DNA of 64,000 nt from Rhizobium sp. CCGE531 (lineage in GTDB: Bacteria; Pseudomonadota; Alphaproteobacteria; Rhizobiales; Rhizobiaceae), in the NCBI RefSeq assembly GCF_003627795.1, contig NZ_CP032688.1:124001-188000 (forward strand). The letters are read 5' to 3'. The translations under genes were made by a program, and so were the position numbers. Every line of letters starts with the position of its first letter. Position 1 is the stretch's first letter. Shown piece by piece: positions 57,961-64,000 of the stretch. Under the pieces are notes generated by a model. It did no database searches, was not told the origin of the DNA, and saw only the letters and a list, made by a program, of their open reading frames with translations.

Positions 57961-59070
57961 CTAGTTGAAATCGGTAATGACGACGTACCCGCTCGTCTTG
58001 AAGGCATCCATATCATGCAGGACCGACTCGACGTCATTTAGCGATACGGTGCGGCTAACCAGCGCCGTTGGGTTAAGCCTCTTAGACGCCACAAGTCCAA
58101 GGAGGTCTTCGTATTCACTTTGGGGATTCCCCAGGCTTCCACGGATCTCCAATTCCCTGAGCACGATCATGTCCATCGGAATGGCCACGACTCCCTTTTC
58201 AGCCTGCGACGTCAGTCCCACCTGGGAAAGACGCCCACCCTTCCTAAGCGCGTGAAGTGCGCCGTGGACGGTAGCCACGCTACCCAAGGCATCGACAGCC
58301 AGATCAACACCGGCGTCTCGTTCAGTGATTCTACGCACTGTCTCGCCGACTTTCTCTGGAGCCAGTCCATGGGCGTTGACGACCCGATGAGCTCCAATCT
58401 CGCGCGCGCGTGCGAGTTTCGCGTCATCGACATCGACGGCAATGACGCGCCCGCCGAGCGAAGCCGCTATTTCGATCGCCGCCTGCCCAACTCCGCCACA
58501 GCCAAACACGGCTACCGATTCGCCACCTCTGAGCGCACCACGCCCTTGAATAGCCCTCCACGCCGTCATGTACCGGCAACCAAGTGCCGCAGCGGTAAGT
58601 TCATCGACCCCTTCGGGAAGTGGGATGCAGTTGAGGTTCGCATTCGGCGCTCTCATATACTGCGCCCATCCGCCCGATCCAGGAATGAGATGCGGCACCG
58701 CCGCGTTGTCGCAAATGTTCTGTTCGCCACGAGCGCAATGGTGGCAATGACCACAAGCGAGGTTGAAAGGTACGGTCACACGCTGCCCGCGGCGGACTGA
58801 GGTTACGTTAGCACCCACAGCCTCGACAATGCCTCCGATCTCGTGACCAAGAACAGCGCCGGGCTGAAGTTTCATACCGACCCATTCCCAATCTCCGTTC
58901 CAAAGGTGCCAGTCGCTTCTGCAAATTCCGGACGCGACAACTCTAATAAGCGCGTCGTCCGGCCCGGGCTCCGGTACACGGATGTCGGCGACTGATATCC
59001 GTCCTCTGACACCCTCGATCTGAGCTGCTTTCATCGACTGGCTGGACCAGGCCTTAGGCGCTTCGAACAT
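57961..59070 (-). CDS. Zinc-dependent alcohol dehydrogenase, medium-chain family
   Basis: The protein has 369 residues. The start MFEAPKAWSSQSMKAAQIEG at 59070 has AGGAGG upstream. Catalytic zinc ligands are in SGICRSDWHLWNGDWEW and VLGHEIGGIVEAVGANV, the structural zinc loop is CGHCHHCARGEQNIC, and NAD binding is by VAVFGCGGVGQAAIEIAASL followed by IAVDVDDAKLARA. The WNGDWEW insertion is found in a branch of zinc alcohol dehydrogenases that includes propanol-preferring enzymes. It is divergent from the alcohol dehydrogenase at 59375, with two operator-like dyads in between. Confidence 0.9.
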   Translation of the reverse strand: MFEAPKAWSSQSMKAAQIEGVRGRISVADIRVPEPGPDDALIRVVASGICRSDWHLWNGDWEWVGMKLQPGAVLGHEIGGIVEAVGANVTSVRRGQRVTVPFNLACGHCHHCARGEQNICDNAAVPHLIPGSGGWAQYMRAPNANLNCIPLPEGVDELTAAALGCRYMTAWRAIQGRGALRGGESVAVFGCGGVGQAAIEIAASLGGRVIAVDVDDAKLARAREIGAHRVVNAHGLAPEKVGETVRRITERDAGVDLAVDALGSVATVHGALHALRKGGRLSQVGLTSQAEKGVVAIPMDMIVLRELEIRGSLGNPQSEYEDLLGLVASKRLNPTALVSRTVSLNDVESVLHDMDAFKTSGYVVITDFN

Positions 59071-59135
59071 CCTCACACTCCTCCTGACAACGCTCGCACC
59101 GTACAATACCGGCGCCACATTGCTATTTTTTAGCA

Positions 59136-59146
59136 GTCAATCTGTC
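59136..59146. promoter_or_regulatory. GTCAATCTGTC operator-like site (copy 3)
   Basis: GTCAATCTGTC within AGCAGTCAATCTGTCAA differs from the other copies by one base transposition in the left arm (GTCA for GACA). It lies 66 bases upstream of the minus-strand dehydrogenase start, a usual operator position. Confidence 0.5.
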
Positions 59147-59305
59147 AAGAAAAACTCCTAGCCCGGCAATCTGCCTCGCAAAGGATATGGCAACAGAAAG
59201 CTTGTCACCAGCTTAAGCTATTGATCTAAAATAAAATTTTTGATCTTGCAAGTTCGCGCCCGTGCGAAGCGCCTTCAACGAGTGTCTCTTACATCGAAAT
59301 TATTT

Positions 59306-59316
59306 GACTGATTGTC
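59306..59316. promoter_or_regulatory. GACTGATTGTC operator-like site (copy 4)
   Basis: Read on the minus strand this is AGCAGACAATCAGTCAAA, again matching the shared motif with one altered arm. It lies 59 bases upstream of the plus-strand dehydrogenase start. Together with copy 3 it places one site before each of two divergent transcription units. Confidence 0.5.
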
Positions 59317-59374
59317 TGCTTACGCATACGGTCTGCGCCATATTCTGCGTCTGCAGATTGGAGGAGCTATTTTT

Positions 59375-60481
59375 ATGAAGGAAGCATATGCTGCCATTTC
59401 GCGCGAGAAGGCACAGCCTCTCGTTTTGGAGTGCATCGGCATCGATGAACCCCGCCCCGACGAAATCCTTGTTCGGATCGTGGCAAGTGGTGTCTGCCAC
59501 ACGGACATGGTCGTCCGCGACCAAGGTTACGACGTACCTCAGCCTGTGGTTCTCGGTCACGAAGGCTCGGGCGTCGTGGAACTCGTGGGAAGCGATGTCA
59601 AAGGACTCGCGCCCGGAGACCATGTAGCCCTGAGCTACGCATATTGCGGCAAATGTGAGAAGTGCCTGGGCGGTACCCCCTTTTATTGCGAGGATTTCTT
59701 CGGTAGAAATTTTCGCGGTACTCGGCCCGATGGCACCTGCCCGATACATGATTCTCACGGAACTCCGATCAGTGGGTGCTTCTTCGAGCAGTCTTCTTTC
59801 GCGACCTATGCCATCGCCAGCGAGCGCAATGCGGTCAAGGTCTCCAAAGATGTTCCCCTAGAATTGATCGGTCCCTTAGGTTGCGGGCTGCAAACAGGCG
59901 CTGGTGCGGTTCTCAACTGCCTGAAGCCTAAACCGGGATCTTCCATAGCAGTGTTTGGTGCGGGCGCTGTCGGCATGGCAGCCGTTATGGCGGCGAAGAT
60001 CGCTGGATGCTCAACCATCATCGTGATCGATCTTAACGACGAACGCCTCGAGCTGGCGATGGAACTTGGTGCAAGCCACACTATTAACGCCCTCCAGTTG
60101 GACAGCGTCAGGGCGATCAAGGAGATTGTGCCTCAAGGCGTGGAGTTCAGTCTCGAATGCACGAGCTCGCCGAAGGTCTTTCGCCAGGCGGTGGATTGCC
60201 TCGGGACACCAGGAACCTGTGGACTGGTCGGATCCTCCGCGCTTGGGACCGAAGGCATCGTCGATATTGGCAACTTTCTGTTCGGGCGTACGCTTGTCGG
60301 CGTGGTCGAGGGCCAGAGCGTTCCTTCAAAATTCGTGCCGGAACTCATTGAATACTGGCAACAGGGACGGTTCCCGTTCGACAAACTCGTCCAGTTCTAC
60401 GACCTCGACCAGATCAACGAGGCAATGGCCGATTCCGAGAGTGGCAAGGTCATCAAGCCAATTTTGCGCATGAAGCACTGA
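59375..60481 (+). CDS. Zinc-dependent (aryl-)alcohol dehydrogenase, NAD type
   Basis: The protein has 368 residues, with GGAGGAG eight bases before the ATG. Catalytic zinc ligands are in SGVCHTDMVVRDQGY and VLGHEGSGVVELVG, the structural zinc loop is CGKCEKCLGGTPFYC, and NAD binding is by AVFGAGAVGMAAVMAAKIAG. It is similar throughout to the dehydrogenase at 51516, for example the GPLGCGLQTGAGAVLNCLKP and GKVIKPIL end. The two are paralogues within one locus. It is the first gene of a plus-strand operon with the GMC oxidoreductase. It probably oxidises a primary or aromatic alcohol to the aldehyde. Confidence 0.92.
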   Translation: MKEAYAAISREKAQPLVLECIGIDEPRPDEILVRIVASGVCHTDMVVRDQGYDVPQPVVLGHEGSGVVELVGSDVKGLAPGDHVALSYAYCGKCEKCLGGTPFYCEDFFGRNFRGTRPDGTCPIHDSHGTPISGCFFEQSSFATYAIASERNAVKVSKDVPLELIGPLGCGLQTGAGAVLNCLKPKPGSSIAVFGAGAVGMAAVMAAKIAGCSTIIVIDLNDERLELAMELGASHTINALQLDSVRAIKEIVPQGVEFSLECTSSPKVFRQAVDCLGTPGTCGLVGSSALGTEGIVDIGNFLFGRTLVGVVEGQSVPSKFVPELIEYWQQGRFPFDKLVQFYDLDQINEAMADSESGKVIKPILRMKH

Positions 60482-60562
60482 CCTCCCAAACAGACATTGT
60501 CCAATAGCTCAGGGACCGCCCGAGGCGCGTGAGGCGGACGTCGATTTGAATTCGGAGGAGAT

Positions 60563-62227
60563 ATGCAAAGAGCGCAAAGTGGTGGTGAGACGTTTGACTA
60601 CGTCGTCGTAGGCGGCGGAACGTCGGGTTGTGTAATTACCAACCGGTTGAGCGAGGCGGGTTTCAAGGTCTGCCTCGTTGAAGCGGGTCCGAGGGACGTC
60701 AATCCAATGATCCACATTCCGGCTGGCTACATCAAGAACATATATAGCAAGAAGCTGACCTGGAATTTCATGTCCGAGCCCAATCCAGGCACGAACAACC
60801 GGAGCTTTTCCTTGCCGCAGGGACGCGTGCTCGGTGGATCTAGCTCGATCAACGGCCTCAACTACGTTCGAGGCCAAGCCGTTGATTACGACAATTGGGC
60901 AGCCGAGGGCAATCCAGGCTGGAGCTATCGGGAGATCCTTCCTTATTTCAAACGGTCCGAACGACGTATCGGCGATGCCGACGAGACGTATCGCGGCCGG
61001 GATGGAGAGCTTCCAATTACAAACCTCGATTGGCATCATCCCGTCAGTGACGCGCTTATTGATGCGGCCGTCGAACTTGGGATTCCGCGCAATCTCGACT
61101 ATAACGGAGCCAAGCAGGACGGCGCGGGGTATTTCCAGCGAACCATCTACAAGGGGCTACGACACAGTTCGGCTCGGGCCTTCTTGAGGAAGGCCATCAA
61201 ACGCACGAACGTCGATGTCAAGACCAACAGTCAGGCTACATCGATCATCTTCGAGGGCGCGAAAGCCGTTGGCGTATCCTACATCGCCGGCGGTCAAGGC
61301 GGCGATCAGCGGCAAGTACGTGCCTCACGCGAGGTCATTCTCACTGCGGGCGCATTGAACACCCCCAAGCTTCTTCAGCTGTCGGGTATCGGCCCTCTCG
61401 ACGTGCTGCAGCGCGCGGGGATCCCGGTTTTCCGTGAAATGGATGGCGTGGGGAGCAACCTCAGGGACCATTATGCAGTTCGCATGGTCGCGCGAATAAA
61501 GGGTATCAAGACGATCAACGACGTCGCACAAGGTCCTGCACTGCTCGGCCAGGTCGCACGTTGGGCGCTTGGCTTGCCGAGCATCCTGGCCGTCAGTCCG
61601 TCGCTGGTCCACATCTTCTGGAAGTCCGAAGCGCACCTTTCTCGTCCGGATCTGGAATTCGCATGTGCTCCCGCCAGTTTTCGCGAGGGCGTGGTCGGCC
61701 TGCTCGACAAGCATCCGGGTCTCACACTTGGCATCTGGCAAGAACGTCCCGAAAGCCTTGGGTCATGCCACATCAAGTCTTCGAACGTTTTGGAGGCTCC
61801 CGTGATCCAACCCAACTACCTGACGCACGAGACGGATCAGAAGGCATTGATCGGCGGGATGCGACTTGCAAGGCGCCTTTTTCGATCGAAGGCACTGGGG
61901 AAATATCTGGACGCCGAGACATCCCCAACGCCAAACCTCCAGAGCGATGAGGAATTGCTCAATTTTGCAAGGCAAAAAGGCACGACCGTCTACCACATGA
62001 TGGGAACGGCCCGCATGGGGCCGCGATCCTCCCCGGGAACAGTCGTTGACGCAGAACTTCGTGTCCACGGATTTGAGGGACTTCGGGTATGCGACGCTTC
62101 AATCATGCCGTCGATGCCGTCCGCCAACACGAACGCCTCGACACTCATGATAGCCGAGAAGGCGGCCGATCTTATCCTTGGCAGACAGGTCGCCGCCGTG
62201 GAAATGGCCGGAGGGCACGCGGCGTGA
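60563..62227 (+). CDS. GMC family FAD-dependent oxidoreductase (choline/alcohol dehydrogenase type)
   Basis: The protein has 554 residues, with GGAGG before the ATG. FAD is bound by DYVVVGGGTSGCVITNRLSE and LPQGRVLGGSSSINGLNYVR. The second GMC signature is EVILTAGALNTPKLLQLSGI. The catalytic histidine region is GTTVYHMMGTARMGP, and the end is ASIMPSMPSANTNASTLMIA. Family members oxidise alcohols such as choline, glucose or aromatic alcohols and pass electrons to quinones or oxygen. The gene overlaps the next gene by GTGA and follows an alcohol dehydrogenase gene, which suggests that an alcohol is the growth substrate of the locus. Confidence 0.93.
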   Translation: MQRAQSGGETFDYVVVGGGTSGCVITNRLSEAGFKVCLVEAGPRDVNPMIHIPAGYIKNIYSKKLTWNFMSEPNPGTNNRSFSLPQGRVLGGSSSINGLNYVRGQAVDYDNWAAEGNPGWSYREILPYFKRSERRIGDADETYRGRDGELPITNLDWHHPVSDALIDAAVELGIPRNLDYNGAKQDGAGYFQRTIYKGLRHSSARAFLRKAIKRTNVDVKTNSQATSIIFEGAKAVGVSYIAGGQGGDQRQVRASREVILTAGALNTPKLLQLSGIGPLDVLQRAGIPVFREMDGVGSNLRDHYAVRMVARIKGIKTINDVAQGPALLGQVARWALGLPSILAVSPSLVHIFWKSEAHLSRPDLEFACAPASFREGVVGLLDKHPGLTLGIWQERPESLGSCHIKSSNVLEAPVIQPNYLTHETDQKALIGGMRLARRLFRSKALGKYLDAETSPTPNLQSDEELLNFARQKGTTVYHMMGTARMGPRSSPGTVVDAELRVHGFEGLRVCDASIMPSMPSANTNASTLMIAEKAADLILGRQVAAVEMAGGHAA

Positions 62228-62709
62228 CGATCTTGGCGAAAAGAGCCTTGGCACCACAGATGCGCGCCGGCGAGGTTGTGGACGAGGCCACGGCTTTCTA
62301 CGCTATCGCCGCACAGGCATGTTTCGACAATTTCCACGGTGCGGCCAACCGCATGGCAGGGTTGCTCGTCCTGCTTGCGATAACGAAATCACGCCATGTT
62401 CTCGACCTCGATGTCCAAAGAGCGGCCGCGGCAATGGTGACAGCGGGGACCGAGCAACTTCGCGCGCTCGTACCGACAAGGCGTTCCAAGCACTTTCACA
62501 GACACCTCGACAACGCCGGACGAATGCTGATCGCCACTCTTGACGAGATCAACCGAACTCTCTCGTCGTCGGCCGCGGCGCGCGATCCGTTAAGCCCGCT
62601 AAGGATCGCCTGGGATGAAATAAGGAACGCATCAAAATGCCTGCCGGGATTTGAGGTCGTGGACTTTGGCCACTCGTGTTGCGCGCTTCACCAGATCGCC
62701 GCTAACTGA
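62224..62709 (+). CDS. Protein of unknown function coupled to the GMC oxidoreductase
   Basis: The protein has 161 residues. The GTG start overlaps the stop of the GMC gene (GTGA), strong evidence for a real and coupled gene. The composition is helical: FYAIAAQACFDNFHGAANRM, then AGLLVLLAITKSRHVLDLDV. It contains conserved-looking polar positions such as SKHFHRHLDNAGRML. No signal peptide or membrane anchor is evident. I do not recognise the family. The arrangement could indicate an accessory or maturation factor, but nothing in the sequence proves this. Confidence 0.7.
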   Translation: MTILAKRALAPQMRAGEVVDEATAFYAIAAQACFDNFHGAANRMAGLLVLLAITKSRHVLDLDVQRAAAAMVTAGTEQLRALVPTRRSKHFHRHLDNAGRMLIATLDEINRTLSSSAAARDPLSPLRIAWDEIRNASKCLPGFEVVDFGHSCCALHQIAAN

Positions 62710-62729
62710 ACCGGGACAGGGAGGATAAC

Positions 62730-63605
62730 TTGTCTGATTATTCGATATGGATGCTGGAATTCGCGTGGGTGCCTGATGCCCCAACCAGCTCGCTCGTCTA
62801 TGGCCGCCACAATATGGGCAACGAAAAGCTCCCATATTGTTACACCCTGCTTAAAGGGCATGGACGGACGATCCTTCTCGACTGCGGCGTCAACTACGCG
62901 TCTCACGGCAAGGAATTTATGGACCGCTTCAACGTTCAAAATTGGTTCCCCCCGAAGGAGGTCCTGGCGGAAGTCGGCTGCTCGCCCGACGACATCGACG
63001 ACGTTATCTTGACCCACGCCCACTTCGACCACATGGGCGGCCTCGAGCTGTTCCCCAACGCTACATTTCATATACAAAAGGACGAACTGGCAGCCTGGGT
63101 ATCCATCATGGCGTTAGACCGCCGTTTCCGCTGGCTATTGACCGCGACCGACACTGGAGACATGCTCTATGCGGTCCAACTCGCCCGCGAGGGACGCATG
63201 CGCGGCATAGACGGCAACGTCGACAACCTGTTTCCTGGTATCGACCTCAGGATCGCGCGTGACACGCATACGGCAGCCTCGCAATACGTCATTATCCGCA
63301 ACGATGGCAAAGCTGAAAGCGAGGACGTCTACACTTACACCGGCGACCTGCTCTACCGCCACGACAACATGCACGGCGGAAATCCTGCAGATCCAGTCTA
63401 TCTACCTGTAGGCCTGGCGTTTGGCAGCCAGACCAACCTGGTATTTGCGACACACGAAATCCTTCAATCGACGGGCTTTGATATAAGCCGGATCCTGACA
63501 CCCCACGAGCCCGCAATGACGAAATTGTACCCAAGCAGGACGACGAAGAACGGGCACTATCTCATCGAAGTCGCGCTCGCCGACGGTCAGCAGTCATACG
63601 TATAG
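62730..63605 (+). CDS. Metallo-beta-lactamase fold hydrolase, AHL-lactonase (AiiA/AhlD) type
   Basis: The protein has 291 residues. A TTG start is supported by a strong GGGAGG site. The metal-binding motif ILTHAHFDHMGGLELFPNAT (residues 93-112) gives the di-zinc HxHxDH site. GRTILLDCGVNYASHG precedes it, VYTYTGDLLYRHDN supplies the bridging aspartate, and LTPHEPAM provides the last histidine. Close families are N-acyl-homoserine lactonases and other lactonases. In this operon with an alcohol dehydrogenase and a GMC oxidoreductase, a lactone made by oxidation of a sugar or polyol is a plausible substrate. Quorum quenching is the alternative. Confidence 0.88.
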   Translation: MSDYSIWMLEFAWVPDAPTSSLVYGRHNMGNEKLPYCYTLLKGHGRTILLDCGVNYASHGKEFMDRFNVQNWFPPKEVLAEVGCSPDDIDDVILTHAHFDHMGGLELFPNATFHIQKDELAAWVSIMALDRRFRWLLTATDTGDMLYAVQLAREGRMRGIDGNVDNLFPGIDLRIARDTHTAASQYVIIRNDGKAESEDVYTYTGDLLYRHDNMHGGNPADPVYLPVGLAFGSQTNLVFATHEILQSTGFDISRILTPHEPAMTKLYPSRTTKNGHYLIEVALADGQQSYV

Positions 63606-64000
63606 GCCTCCCAAGCCGAAGCCTGGCGGGGCCGTGCCAGTCGCGCGGTCTCGCCCGGACATGCGCGTGTGATGTGGCGATTTAACCTTGGCACATGGAA
63701 CTGCGAATATCGAAAACGCGCGTTTTCCGCGTCGGAATTCTCTTGTCGCCAAGGCGCAGTTGTCACCAAGCTGGGCGGGGCATATAGGGAAGCCCGGATA
63801 TATTGTCGTCGCGGCTGTGGTCACGCCATGACTTGTTAAAACAAGCTGGAAATAACTGGGTCGGTCATCGACATAACTTTGTCTCCGACCCAGTACCAAG
63901 AGCCAGGGCCGTTCACAGCGACGAACCAAGAAGCCGTTGCGGGGGGTCTCAGTCTACACGAATGGACCTTCCGTGGCTTGGAAGCGAAACAAAAACTCCC
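63606..64000. other. Right end of the window, no gene supported
   Basis: A frame of 111 codons on the minus strand (63594-63929) overlaps the end of the hydrolase gene and has no motif or ribosome-binding site. A new gene may begin beyond the edge. Confidence 0.4.

Noticed and set aside
63594-63929. A 111-codon minus-strand frame at the right end
   Set aside because: It overlaps the end of the hydrolase gene, with no motif or ribosome-binding site.

Overview
The window reads as accessory DNA, most likely a large plasmid or chromid, of an alphaproteobacterium of the order Hyphomicrobiales, probably a Rhizobiaceae member. The reasons are a UPF0262 gene, a rhizobial-type PmtA phospholipid methyltransferase, the abundance of ABC importers, GntR and Lrp regulators and catabolic dehydrogenases, and scattered pseudogenes and an insertion sequence. 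No rRNA, tRNA, CRISPR array or replication origin was seen.

Layout. 0-6 kb: the 3' end of a pyrroline-5-carboxylate reductase-like gene, an orphan sugar-binding protein, a methyl-accepting chemotaxis protein and an SDR protein without the usual catalytic residues. 6.6-18 kb: a nitrogen-compound uptake and catabolism cluster, with a polar amino acid type ABC importer, an M20 peptidase, a GntR regulator, a PLP-dependent decarboxylase, an Asp/Glu-racemase family protein, an M24 creatinase/ectoine-hydrolase-like protein and an Lrp/AsnC regulator. Two of its transcription units begin with nearly identical promoter/operator modules. 18.7-19.8 kb: an IS630-family element whose transposase needs a -1 frameshift. 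19.9-25.7 kb: taurine:pyruvate aminotransferase, a decayed XRE-type regulator, and an Lrp-controlled alanine racemase/D-amino acid dehydrogenase/RidA operon. The last could recycle the alanine made by the transaminase back to pyruvate.

25.8-32.0 kb carries recognisable gabD, glutamate dehydrogenase, UPF0262, acetyl-CoA acetyltransferase and succinyl-CoA:3-ketoacid CoA-transferase A/B genes. Every one is interrupted by single-base frameshifts, while the flanking genes are intact. This means either a poor-quality stretch of sequence or a block of recent pseudogenes. 32.1-35.1 kb has an intact aldehyde dehydrogenase and class III aminotransferase. 36-40.8 kb has two tandem MFS exporters with an unusual cytosolic C-terminal domain, a small HTH-like protein and an internally shortened PmtA. 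41-42.4 kb is a decayed penicillin acylase.

43-49.1 kb is the most striking region. A tightly packed operon encodes a PD-(D/E)XK-like nuclease, a 1211-residue Ski2-like helicase and an MbtG/SidA-like flavin monooxygenase. It is followed by a ribbon-helix-helix gene with a clear promoter/operator of its own. The first two genes resemble the Hachiman (HamA/HamB) defence layout. The coupled flavoenzyme does not belong to any such system I know.

49.9-63.6 kb is a second catabolic locus. It has a complete sugar-type ABC importer (binding protein, ATPase, two permeases) followed by an alcohol dehydrogenase, an ABM-type monooxygenase and NDH-2. A further zinc alcohol dehydrogenase lies on the same strand, and a divergent operon carries an alcohol dehydrogenase, a GMC oxidoreductase, an unknown protein and an AHL-lactonase-like metallo-hydrolase. 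Repeated GACA-N3-TGTC dyads upstream of these units suggest one regulator for the locus.
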